Assembly (NCBI GenBank): GCA_943736015.1
Contig: OX031060.1
Coordinates: forward strand, 16,319,501 to 16,383,500
Source of the DNA: Tridacna crocea
Lineage: Eukaryota > Mollusca > Bivalvia > Cardiida > Cardiidae
Direction: 5' to 3'
Length of the DNA stretch: 64,000 bases
Numbering within the stretch: position 1 is the first letter of the stretch; each line of letters begins with the position of its first letter. Below the pieces are notes generated by a model. It did no database searches and was not told the origin of the DNA. It worked only from the letters and a program-made list of their open reading frames with translations. A program made the position numbers and the translations under genes. This document shows, piece after piece, positions 54,769 through 64,000 of this stretch.

Positions 54769-55252
54769 GAAAAAAAAAACAATCCCATCATTTGAGCAAT
54801 TTACATTTCAAGATTTTTCTGTGTATGATAAAGAAACTCTATTGAATATTGAAGAATGATTAGATGAGACGGTGAACTGGATAACATAATTAAAAGACAT
54901 ATAGGATCTTACATGAGTGGGCTTTTGAGATAACATTTTCCTTGACAAGTTCAATGAAATTATGTCTCAAAAGTCTGCAAATATCGGATTCTTTTTTTCA
55001 CATAACAATATTTCACAAATAAAGATCAAATGATGCAAAAACATTCAGAAATGCACCCACGATATTATCCATAAGACACATTCACTTGTATGAAATATGT
55101 ACAAAATGACATCCAAAATGAGGTCATACAAAAGCGATATCAAACATAAGAAAATTTGTAAGTGGTACATTACACTGAAAACATGGGAGGTTATGTGATA
55201 GAAAGACATTGTTAATGAGGATTCTAAAATATTTTATGTTTATGTTTTTCAG
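54769..55252. other. End of afadin intron 2, unique
   Basis: No repeat recognised before the exon 3 acceptor. Confidence 0.35.
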
Positions 55253-55347
55253 AGGAAAGAAGACTACTGGATGAGGAAAGAGTTCTATATGTACAACTGA
55301 ACTGGGGAAAAGATGTTAGAGAAGGTCGCTTCTTGCTCAGAAGAGAG
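55253..55347 (+). CDS. AFDN: Afadin exon 3: second half of Ras-association domain 1
   Basis: The acceptor TATGTTTTTCAG ends at 55252. Base one of the shared Glu codon comes from exon 2, and the exon reads EERRLLDEERVLYVQLNW then GKDVREGRFLLRRE. The donor is GAG/GTTAGA, a weaker site. V-Q-L-N-W-x-K-D-x-R-E-G-R-F is the end of the first RA domain. It enters phase 1 and leaves phase 0, matching both neighbours. Choosing the alternative AG two bases on would break the frame. Confidence 0.94.
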
Positions 55348-55431
55348 GTTAGATACAGATTTTCTTCATTCTAATAAGGCTTTATTCATGATGCTCTGGC
55401 TGATAAGGGAGACTTGAAACACTTTCGTAGA

Positions 55432-55478
55432 TACTGTAGATCAAGATTAGACTGTATAGAACATGCCTTGGATGTACT
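55432..55478. repeat. GATCAGACTGC foldback, half
   Basis: GTAGATCAAGATTAGACTG without a clear partner arm. Confidence 0.45.
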
Positions 55479-55499
55479 CAGTCCATATATTAACCTTTA

Positions 55500-56786
55500 T
55501 TTAGCTCACCTGAGCACGAAGTGCTCAGAGTGAGCTATTATGATAGTGCTTTGTCCGTCATGCATTGTCCGTCATCAACTTTTTACCATCTGTACGCTCT
55601 AGGGGCCATGTTTATCGTCCGATACTCATGAAACTTGGTCAGAATGTTTGCCTTGATGAAATCTCGGACGAGCTCGAAATTGGGTCATGTCGAGTCAAAA
55701 ACTAGGTCTCTAGGTCAAATCTTAGAAAAACCTTGTGTACACTCTTAGAGGTCACATTTTCAGTCCGATACTCATGAAAGATGGTCAGAATGTTTGCCTT
55801 GATTAAAACTTCGACGAGTCTGAAAATGGGTCATGTCTGGTCAAAAACTAGGTCACTAGGTCAGATATTAGAAAAACCTTGTGTACACTCTAGAGGCCAA
55901 ATTTTCAGTCCAACACTCTTGAAACTTGGTCAGAATCTTTGCCTTGGTGATATCTCAAACAAGTTTGAAAATGGGCCATGTCAGGTCAAAAACTAGGTCA
56001 CCAGGTCTAATGTTAAAAAAAAAAAAACGTTTGTACGTTCTAGAGGCCACATTTCAGCCCAAAACTCTTGAAAGTTGGTCAGAAAGTTTGTCTTGATGAT
56101 ATCTTGGACTAGTTTGAAAATGGGTCATGTAGGGTCAAAAAATAGGTTACCAGATCAAATCTTAGAAAAACCTTGTATACGCTCTGGATGCCACATTTTC
56201 AGTCCAACACTCTTGAAAATTGGTCAGAATGTTTGCCTTGATAATGTCTTGGATGAGTTTGAAAATGGATCATGTTGGGTCAAAAGCTAGGTCAATAGGT
56301 CAAATGTTGTGTATGCTCTGGAGGACACATTTTCAGTCGGGTACTCCTGAAACTTTCTCATAATATTTGTCTTGGTGATACCTTGAATGAGTTTGGAAAT
56401 GGGTCATGTGGAGTCAAAAACTAGGTCACTGGGTCAAATATTAGAAAAATCTTGTGCACAGTCAAGAGGCCACATTTTCTGCCTGCTACTCTTTGAACTT
56501 GGCCAGAATGTTGTTTTGGTGATGTCTCAAAAAATTTTGGTAATAGGTAATTGTCGGGTCCAAAACTAGGTCACTTGGTCAAATCTTAGCAAAACCTTTT
56601 GTATGCTGTAGAGGCCACATTTTCAGTCCAATACTCATGAAACTTAGTCAGAATGTTTGTCTTTTTGATATCTCAAAAGTGTTTGATAATTGGTAATGTC
56701 TGATAAAAAACTAGGTCACTGGGAAACTAGATTGAAAATGGTATATATTTGGTCAATAGACTCAGGTGAACGATTTCAGGGCCATG
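55500..56786 (+). mobile_element. AGCTC-type element, ~145-bp array, 3' end lost
   Basis: 5' hairpin TTAGCTCACCTGAGCAC with GTGCTCAGAGTGAGCTA. Landmark GGTCAGAA-type words at 55636, 55783, 55928, 56077, 56222, 56356, 56501 and 56646. Ends CAGGTGAACGATTTC, GGGCCATG, without CTCTTGTT. Confidence 0.75.
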
Positions 56787-57091
56787 TATTGGCAGGAGGT
56801 GTTTAGTACAGTCTTATTTTTTAGAAGTCAAACAGATTAATCTTACTTGTAGCCAGTCCATTATTGTAAAAGCTACGTCGAGAAACATAATTATATACAG
56901 CAAACTAAATGTCTCAGGAACCGAAAGAAATACTGTAGGGAAAGACAAAAATGGATAACGGGGGAAAAATATAGGCAAAAATCACAACTGCTCCTTTTCC
57001 AACAATGGTCTCAAAAAGTAGTCCATACTAGGGACATGAAATGTATTTATACAGTAAAGGTTCAAGCTAGCGAAAGTTTACACTCTATCTC

Positions 57092-58378
57092 CAGGGCTCC
57101 CGCTGTCGATCGCCAGTGACGCCAAATGCGAAAATTTGGAAAAAATGGCACCAAAAATGAAGCACTGGCGAATGTATTGGCGACAAGTAAATGTCTATAA
57201 ACTATCCTCTGACATACACAGTATGTATCAAGTGTAAAGGAAGCCCGTGTAACTGTTTATCACACCTTATCAGGCTGGCATTCATTAACGGTCTTATCTA
57301 AATAACACACCATACAAGTTTGCATACACACCACTGGTAAAGAATCAAATATCAATATTTCGTCACGCCCCTTTTAGCACCCTGTATCAAACCAATCAGT
57401 TATCAGATACAAGATTTAGTCGCCGCCCATAATTTCTAAAGCCACGCCTTCAGTATGCCTTACCTGGTTACCTGGTCTACATCCTTTCACTGGCTGGGAA
57501 TTTGTCGTGTGTATTTATCAATGTTGTTAATGGAAAACATGATAATGGTATAGATCTGCTTATCTAGCGTAAAAATGACATATTTTGGAGTTAGTTGCTA
57601 CATAAACCAAAAATTTTACGCACAATAATGCAGAAAACAATTTCTGAAAATTAACTGATATGAAAAAATGGATCGTCGAAAAGGCGTGAAAACCCATGAC
57701 ACAACAACATGTCAGTTTGACGTTGTCCGATCAAAAGCATTTCAGACTGTCTTTAGCTTTGATGATGACTTAAAACAGCAAGTTTACACAAATATATGTA
57801 TAAAACTCTAAAGTAGGTGCTAAAATATGTCCTATAATGAGAAAAAACACGGATGATTTTATGATGTGAAAATGCTGAATGAAGTGGGCGAGGGGGGAGG
57901 GGAAGGATTACACTTTGTGGGCCACTTTGTCTTAGTGATAGTACAGAAACAGGTAACTATATAGGACACTCATACTGAGAGAAAAGACCAGAATAAAAGG
58001 ACCTTTTAAAAAATTCAACCTAAGTATTTTTTAGGATAAAAGAAATGATGTAACCCTTCACCACACAATCCCAAATTCTTCCTGAATTTCTTAAAAACTG
58101 ACAGAATTCTAACAGATTGGCAGTCATAGAATTAAGGAGCTGTATTACTTTTAAAATATAAATTCTATGTCCCTGCAGCTCAAAACCATTGGGGGAAAAA
58201 GAAACATAAGTAAGCTTGAACAGCACTATTGAGCAATGTATTTAGAAGCTTTAGCATTGTCCAATAAACTGAAGTATCTAAAGCACTATGTGGCTACCTC
58301 TGTTGGCTCCTACTGGCCCCAATTTTTATGAAGTGGCGAATTTGATGGCGCAAAAATTGAAACTTGCAGGGGAAGCCC
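57092..58378. mobile_element. Possible hAT-type remnant
   Basis: Left end CAGGGCTCCC and right end GGGGAAGCCCTG are an imperfect inverted pair; inner words CGCCAGTGACGCC and GATGGCGCAAAAATTG also face each other. ATCTC borders both ends. No transposase frame is visible. Confidence 0.4.
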
Positions 58379-58493
58379 TGATCTCTATGTCATACATTCA
58401 TGGAACATGTAGTCTCATCATGGAGCTATACACTGTCTGATTTATTGTCAAAGTTCAGCTTTGAAGCAGGCCTGATATTGCAATACATGTATT

Positions 58494-58534
58494 TAACCCT
58501 TTACCACAGAAGAAAAATGTAGACTTGTCCAAAT
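58494..58534 (-). mobile_element. TTAA-hairpin left-end fragment
   Basis: TTAACCCTTTACCACAGAAG to GACTTGTCC, cut by the next element. Confidence 0.65.
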
Positions 58535-58711
58535 TTAACCCTTTACCACACAATCCTGACTTTTAACGACCATGGGAAAGAAGTCTTTTGAAAACATTGT
58601 AGGAAAAGGAGAAAATGCTGGTCACCAGCATTTTCTCCTTTTCCCACAATGTTTTCAAAAGGCCTCTACCTTAGGGTCGTTAAAAGTCGGGATTGTGTGG
58701 TTAAGGGTTAA
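58535..58711. mobile_element. TTAA-hairpin element that is one full-length palindrome, 177 bp
   Basis: Both sides are the short arm: TTAACCCTTTACCACACAAT at the left and its complement at the right (one TTAAG variation). Centre near 58623. Confidence 0.9.
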
Positions 58712-58777
58712 ACCTTTTTCCCCTTATCGAAAAAGTCTATGTTGTTGATCCACATTGTTTCAAATAACTAATTTATA

Positions 58778-58891
58778 ACTATATGATAAAATTTTAGACT
58801 TTTCCAAATTGAAAGCAATTACAAATTTAATAGTAAATTGGACTCAAAAATTGAAAGTTTTACTCTGAATAGTCTTTGTTTATAGAGTTTT
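58778..58891 (-). mobile_element. Host TTAA-hairpin copy, left half
   Basis: GATAAAATTTTAGAC and TTCCAAATTGAAAGC long arm, cut at the T run before ATACGCCC; resumes at 60326. Confidence 0.65.
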
Positions 58892-60325
58892 TATACGCCC
58901 GAAGGGTCGTATTATGTTATACCCCCGTCCGTCCGTCCGTCCGTCCGTTAGCAATTTCTTGTGTGTGCAACTCCTCCTACAGTTTTCATTGGAATTCTTT
59001 GAAAGTTGCCACAATGAATCTCCATAATGTCTAGTTGTGCACCTGGGTCTTAGAATTTTGATCGCTGTTTGCGTTCCAAAATTATCTGCCCTTGATTTCT
59101 GAAATAACCAACTTTTCACTTTGAATTTTTGTTCAGGCCATAACTTCCATACCATACAAGGTATCAAATTGAAACTACATACACTGATAGAACACATTAT
59201 GGAGAAGTGCAGTACACATGAAACATAACTCTGCCACTTCTATTTTTTGAGTTATTGCCCTTTGTTAATTTTTGGATTGAATTTTTGTCCAGGCCATAAC
59301 TTCCAAACTATAAAAGCTAAAAACTTGCAACTTCATACACTGATAGAACACATTATGGAGAAGTGCAGTGCACATGAACCATAACTCTGCCACCATTATT
59401 TTTTGAGTTACAGCCCTTTGTTAATTTTCAGTTTGAATTTTTGTCCAGGCCATTACTTCTAAACTATGAAAGCTATTAACTTGGAACTTCATACACTGAT
59501 AGAACACATTGTGGAGAAGTGCATCGCACATGAACCATACCTGTGCCACTTTTATTTTTTGACTTATTGCCCTTTGTTAATTTTCAGTTTGAATTTTTGT
59601 CCTGGCCATAACTTCCAAACTATAAAAGCTAATAACTTGCAACTTCATACACTGATAGAACCCATTATGGAGAAGTGCAGTGCACATGAACCATAACTCT
59701 GTGACCTTTCTTTTTTTAGTTATTGCCCTTTGTTAATTTTCAGTTTGAATTTTTCTCCTGGCCATAACTTCCAAACTATAAAAGCTAATAACTTGCAACT
59801 TCATACACTGATAGAACCCATTATGGAGAAGTGCAGTGCACATAAAACATAATTCTGCCACCTTTAGTTTTTTAGTTATTGCCCTTTCTTAATTTTCAGT
59901 TTGAATTTTTGTCCAGGCCATAACTCCCAAACTTTAAAACCTATCATCTTGAAACTTCAAAGACTAATGGAACACATTATGAAGAAGTGCACTGCACAAG
60001 AACCATAACTTTGCCATCCTTCCTTTTTAATTATTGCTCTTTGTAAATTGTTAGTTTTCTCTTTGAATTTTCGTCTGGTCCATAATTTGTAAAATATAAA
60101 AGCTATGATCTTGAACCTTTCAAGACTGATAGAACACCTTGTGGAGAACAGCAATTCACAAAATTTGTAACTGTGCCACCTTTCTTTTTATAGCTATTGC
60201 GCTTTAATATTTTTCACATATCATGGACATTAACTACTCTTCATTATTGGCCCTTCCGTCATTTCAATTCATTTCACTGACAAGCCCCTTCGGGTGTATA
60301 TGCGCCGCTTTGCGAAGCTCTTGTT
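58892..60325 (+). mobile_element. ATACGCCC-type element, second and divergent 156-bp array
   Basis: Begins ATACGCCCGAAGGGTCG with GTCC microsatellite at 58918-58948. Landmark G(T)CC(A/T)GG at 59131, 59287, 59443, 59599, 59755 and 59911 is spaced exactly 156 bp, then 162 to 60073. Shares AGTGCAGTGCACA and GAGTTATTGCCCTTTG with the array at 1425. Ends CCCTTCGGGTGTATATGCG, a GCTTTGCGAAGC hairpin and TCTTGTT. Confidence 0.77.
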
Positions 60326-60392
60326 GTATAGTGTTTTTGAAAAGACTCTTCTTACTGGTTATTAAAACTCAGGATTATTTGTTAAAGGGTGA
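60326..60392 (-). mobile_element. Host TTAA-hairpin copy, right half
   Basis: TAGTGTTTTTGAAAAGAC to GTTAAAGGGTGAA; ends 43 bp before afadin exon 4. Confidence 0.65.
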
Positions 60393-60435
60393 AATTTTGT
60401 TGATGTGATGGTGACATTATCAACTTCCATTTCAG

Positions 60436-60706
60436 GGTGCCACAGCTGCGAATGAGAAGGAAAATGCAAATTTCAAAAGGAAGCTTTCTAAGCGTGAAAA
60501 GAAAGAAAAGAAGAAAGCAGAGAAGGAGAGAAAGATGAACAAAGAGAATGAAGCCAAAAACGCTGGTGTGGCTCAGCAGTTGTATACAGATGCCCCAGAA
60601 ACAAGTTTTACCAGAAGCATATCCAATCCTGAAGCTGTAATGAGGCGCCGCAGACAGCAAAAACTTGAGAAAAAGCTACAACAGTTCCATGGTCAAAATG
60701 GGCAAG
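60436..60706 (+). CDS. AFDN: Afadin exon 4: basic linker after RA1
   Basis: Acceptor CCATTTCAG ends at 60435; donor CAAG/GTAAGT starts at 60707. It encodes 90 residues: a Lys-rich helix (KRKLSKREKKEKKKAEK), then DAPETSFTRSISNPEAVMRR and RRQQKLEKKLQQF. The P-E-T-S-F-T-R-x-I-S-N-P-E-x-V-M-x-R-R-R-Q-Q-K-L-E-K block is an afadin signature between the two RA domains. It enters phase 0 and leaves phase 1. The second RA domain should follow beyond the window. Confidence 0.95.
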
Positions 60707-60810
60707 GTAAGTGCAGGTTTTTCTATTTTACTTTGTTGTTCAGGAATGTTCATGCCCCCCAGAATGGCACTTTAGGATGGCAGTCAAATTATATGAGACC
60801 TTCAATCAGA

Positions 60811-60985
60811 TTCTTCAACTCTTTACCAAAAGCACATAATAGTATCAATTTCTAACTTGTCTAAATTCAAAATATTTGTAGACAAACTAAAAGGTCACTG
60901 AAATGATGAACCTTGCCAGTGATTGAGTAAGAAAAAAATGTTGGAAAAGCAACCATTATTTTATCCTATTCAAACAATGTATCTG
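60811..60985 (-). mobile_element. TTAA-hairpin element, old
   Basis: TCAACTCTTTACCAAAAGC start and long arm; hairpin lost. Confidence 0.5.
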
Positions 60986-61145
60986 TATTCAAGAATGTAG
61001 CAGTTTTGTAGTGGCAAAATATTTGTTTGGTTATCCAGATATCCCATCAAAAATCAGAATAAATCTTAGATTCTTGTCAAAATGGTATGTCACTTTTCAT
61101 AATAGCAGAGGAGTAAGATTCATCTTACATGTTGATATTTGGTCC

Positions 61146-61356
61146 TTAACCCTTTACTCCATAGATACTCATTTCTATGCATTGCTTGTAGGAGCCTTTG
61201 GAAAACATTGTGGCAAAAGGTGAAATTTCACCTTTTGTCACAATGTTTTCTATGCTATCAAAAGGTGTCATATACCAATAAGAAATGGCTTCATCCTCGC
61301 TGTTATTTAGGTTCAATTAGAGATACTATAGAAATGTCTTATGGGGTAAAGAGTTA
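61146..61356 (+). mobile_element. TTAA-hairpin element, subfamily 2
   Basis: Both TTAA ends; loop-proximal stem shortened, AAAGGTGAAATTTCACCTTT at the centre (61232). Confidence 0.9.
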
Positions 61357-61639
61357 ATATGCCAGCTTTCTTGCTTTTGATGATTTAGCATTTTGATATG
61401 CCCAGGAAAAAGAAAAATTGGGTTTAAAAATTGATAGAACATCTTGCAAAATCTGATCTACATGTAGGTAGAGAGTATTTTTCACAGTCCAATTTATAAT
61501 GAATAGACTTTTGCTCTATAAGGACTTTCTTTCTTACATCCAATTAGGTAAATTAGGATTGAAGATTTATTGCAATATGTCAGTAATCCAGACAAAGGTT
61601 AAATTAAAATTTTGTTTTTGTCTCTCTGCTTTCTTTTAG

Positions 61640-61651
61640 AAGAGATTGGAG
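61640..61651 (+). CDS. AFDN: Afadin, probable 12-nt microexon
   Basis: Twelve bases (AAGAGATTGGAG) lie between a strong acceptor (CTGCTTTCTTTTAG) and a donor (GAG/GTAATG). In the phase left by exon 4 they add Glu-Glu-Ile-Gly and carry one G onward. The length is a multiple of three, so inclusion is optional for the frame. In vertebrate afadin this spot is a short variable Ser/Gly linker before the second RA domain, so extra residues would be tolerated. No other in-phase exon is seen up to 64000. Confidence 0.5.
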
Positions 61652-61780
61652 GTAATGATAGGTTTTTTTTTCCAGTCCTTATCTGGTATCAGCGAGTATG
61701 TTGGTACTAAGTTTTTGCTTAGCTCTTTCATTACTGAATACATGTACATAAATTCCATTTTCTCAAAATCAAAAGAGACT

Positions 61781-62009
61781 TTAACCCATTACCACACAAT
61801 CCCTACTTTTGATGCCCAAGAGAAAGAAACCTTTAGAAAACATTGTGGGAAAAGGTGAAAATGATGGTAACCAGTATTTTCTCCTTTTCCCACAATGTTT
61901 TCTACCCTTCACAAAACAAATTTCAAATTTTCAGTCACTTTAACTTTGTTGTCTGTAAATGCTTTTGATTTGGACAAACCTAAAGCATTGTCGTTTGGTA
62001 ATGAGTTAA
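61781..62009 (+). mobile_element. TTAA-hairpin element, complete 229 bp
   Basis: Both TTAA ends; hairpin centre near 61870. Confidence 0.9.
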
Positions 62010-62030
62010 TCATAGTCCAAAATCAAGCAG

Positions 62031-62096
62031 TAGACAGTGTGGACCAGAGATCAGACCACTGATTCTTGGCAGTCTGATCTTAATCTACACTGTCCA
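62031..62096. repeat. GATCAGACTGC foldback
   Basis: GACAGTGTGGACCAGAGATC pairs with GTCTGATCTTAATC and ACACTGTC. Confidence 0.75.
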
Positions 62097-62419
62097 CAAA
62101 AGCTTTGGATGTTGTCTGTGGTATGGAAAGAATTAATTGATGGTGTTAGATCTTCATTCTTGTAGACTATTATTATAGTAACATACCAAAAGTGTACCAT
62201 GTTTCAATTTCTTTATCTAGGCTAGATTTCTCTGAAAGAAATTAACAAATTTGTAGAGGTTGTTGTTTCCCATTAGATCCATAAAAGAAGGAGAACAAGT
62301 CTCCCAGTGTGACAGTTCATTTTTCAATAGCATTTTGTTTTTGATTAACAAGGACAGTGTAGTAATGTACTAAAACTGGGGTTATTTTCTCTTTTTCCTC
62401 ATCGCCCAAGCTAGAACTG

Positions 62420-62651
62420 TAAAACCTTTGCTAAACAATCCTGAGTTTTAATGACCCTGAAAAAAAAAGCCTTATGAAAAATTTGGAGGAAAGAAGAAAA
62501 TGCTGGTGACCAGCATTTTCTCCCTTTTTCCCCAAAATGTTTTCTACCCAATCAAAGATAAATGCTATCACATGTGCTACATATAAGTTATCGTCTGCAA
62601 ACCTTTTCAGTTTGGACAAGTCCCCAATTTTGTTGTGAGGTAAAGAGATAA
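62420..62651 (+). mobile_element. TTAA-hairpin element, ends decayed
   Basis: CCTTTGCTAAACAATCC to GTGAGGTAAAGAGATAA; hairpin centre near 62512. Confidence 0.78.
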
Positions 62652-62730
62652 ATTGTCACACAAGAAATTAATAGATGCACAAGATCATAGTCATGGTCAG
62701 TCTGAAAACTTCAGTCATGATGGACCCTAA

Positions 62731-62940
62731 TTAAATCTTTACCAAACAACAAAATTTTAGGTTTGTCTGACTCTAAAGCATTTGCAGATGACAAAATGAG
62801 AGTGACTGAAAATTTGAATTTGTTGTGTGAAGGGTAGAAAACATTGTGGGAAAAGGAGAAAATGCTGGTTACCCACAATGTTTTCTAAAGGATTCTTTCT
62901 CAGGGGCATCGAAAGTAGGGATTGAGTGGTAATGGGTTAA
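62731..62940 (-). mobile_element. TTAA-hairpin element lacking most of the right stem arm
   Basis: AAAATGCTGGTTACC joins CACAATGTTTTC directly; both TTAA ends present. Confidence 0.83.
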
Positions 62941-62979
62941 CACTTAGGATGCTAAATGTAACTCACTGCCTGTTTGCGG

Positions 62980-63042
62980 CAAGTGTAGATCAAGATCAGA
63001 CTACACAGAATGTGCAGTCTGATCTTGAAACTACACTGTCCA
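62980..63042. repeat. GATCAGACTGC foldback
   Basis: GTAGATCAAGATCAGACTAC with CAGTCTGATCTTGAAACTAC. Confidence 0.8.
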
Positions 63043-63299
63043 GACTTTCAAACAGCAATGTTTGGGTTTCTGTTATCAAATTGAAAATTTCATATTAGTT
63101 ATTTAGCAGGATAAGGGTTAAACACTGCCAGTATCATGTCATTAGCAAATATGGTGAATCATATAACTCTATGGATATTTTTAATTACTGTCTAAAATGT
63201 TATTAAAATTTTTCATTCAGAAGAAAGTATTTGCAATAGATGTGCGAAGATTTTGATGTTAACCCTTTGGCTGCTTACCGCGACTCGCTGACCTTTTGC

Positions 63300-63362
63300 G
63301 ATAGCATAGATCAAGATCAGACTGCACAGAATGTGCAGTCTGATCTTGGATCTACACTGTCC
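63300..63362. repeat. GATCAGACTGC foldback, best copy
   Basis: ATAGATCAAGATCAGACTGC and GCAGTCTGATCTTGGATCTA form a nearly perfect stem around ACAGAATGT. Confidence 0.85.
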
Positions 63363-63816
63363 GATATGGAGGTATTTTTCCCCAAAACATACATTTGAAA
63401 TAACAATTTTGGGGTATTTGCTATCGAATTGAACATTTTATTTAAGTTTCGTAGCAAGGTATTCCTTACCTAGAAACGGAACATCTATTTCCACTGTAAT
63501 TTTACTCTGGAAAATATTATGTAATTAAAAATCATCACTATCGTAGCATCTTGGCCCAGCCACTTTTTGAGATTTTGCCTTCGTAGAATTATCATCTTCA
63601 ATTCTAAATCACCAAATCCTCAATTCAAAGAGAGGTAATTACATGTATTAATAACCTCACTTTACAAAAAGGTAATTGAGGTATGAACAGAAACTTTTTA
63701 GATAGACCTTTAGAGAAGTACTAGGCGGTTAGTGTTTAGATTTATGTAATAACTATAAGTTCTCAATTGTCTAAGAGCAGAAATTATGCCATGCTGCCCA
63801 GAAGCTTCAGGGGTTG
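63363..63816. other. Afadin intron 5, no exon or repeat recognised
   Basis: Single-copy-looking sequence. Confidence 0.3.
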
Positions 63817-64000
63817 ATACCACACGGAAATATTTTAGACCTGTCGAAATTGAAAGCATTTGCAGACGACAATTTCAAAGTGGCTCAAATGGTGCAATTT
63901 ACTTTCATAGGGTAGAAAACTTTGTGGGAAAAGGAGAAAATGCTGGTTAACAGCATTTTCTCCTTTCCCCACAATGTTTTCTAAAGGTTTCTTTCTCAGG
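63817..64000 (-). mobile_element. TTAA-hairpin element, cut by the window end
   Basis: Long arm and hairpin (centre near 63949) present; right terminus beyond the window. Confidence 0.83.

Noticed and set aside
62276-62330. Candidate next afadin exon after CCCATTAG
   Set aside because: Stop (TAA) at the third codon in the phase left by exon 4 or the microexon.

Overview
This is eukaryotic, metazoan DNA: AT-rich, split genes with GT-AG introns of 0.9 to 8.4 kb, and very dense small interspersed repeats. The repeat mix (tRNA-headed SINEs, elements with 145-170 bp internal tandem arrays and terminal hairpins, thousands of bases of short foldback elements) and the divergence of the one recognisable protein suggest a lophotrochozoan, most likely a bivalve mollusc. 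The species call is inference.

Two genes are supported, both on the + strand. Gene A (1-14708) enters from the left edge. Five exons (1-201, 5607-5759, 6960-7069, 8989-9105, 13900-14708) join in phase at every junction and give the last 462 residues of a low-complexity, probably nuclear protein that I do not recognise; it ends in a CtBP-like PLDLIK motif. Gene B (38793 to beyond the right edge) is afadin (AFDN, canoe in flies). It shows a start exon (38793-38897), two exons spanning the first Ras-association domain (46703-46895, 55253-55347), a lysine-rich linker exon (60436-60706) and a probable 12-nt microexon (61640-61651). A second candidate start exon (46092-46193) and a 32-nt frame-breaking candidate exon (38974-39005) lie in intron 1. 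About 24 kb separate the genes.

The rest is mostly repeats. The dominant one is a roughly 229-bp element with TTAA at each end, short terminal inverted repeats (CCCTTTACC type) and a central inverted repeat of about 65 bp. I count roughly 115 copies or fragments in both orientations, about a third of the window. A nested copy shows TTAA target duplication, pointing to a piggyBac-type non-autonomous element. At least three sequence subfamilies keep the same length and plan, and the two hairpin arms tend to change together. Copies often abut and share one TTAA.

A second class, about 11 kb, has 5' and 3' terminal hairpins, a common 3' end CTCTTGTT, and interchangeable internal arrays (145, 156, 166 or alternating 166/148 bp). 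Several of these are inserted in T-rich stretches of the TTAA elements, which exposes their boundaries; they resemble Helentron-associated (HINE) elements. Smaller items are GATCAGACTGC foldbacks, a CACCAACC palindromic element, tRNA-like SINEs, an inverted GGGGGCAGATGTCC minisatellite, G/C homopolymer tracts and a possible hAT remnant.

All coordinates were read by eye; exon phases were checked, repeat edges are accurate to a few bases where TTAA is intact and to about 10-20 bases in decayed copies.
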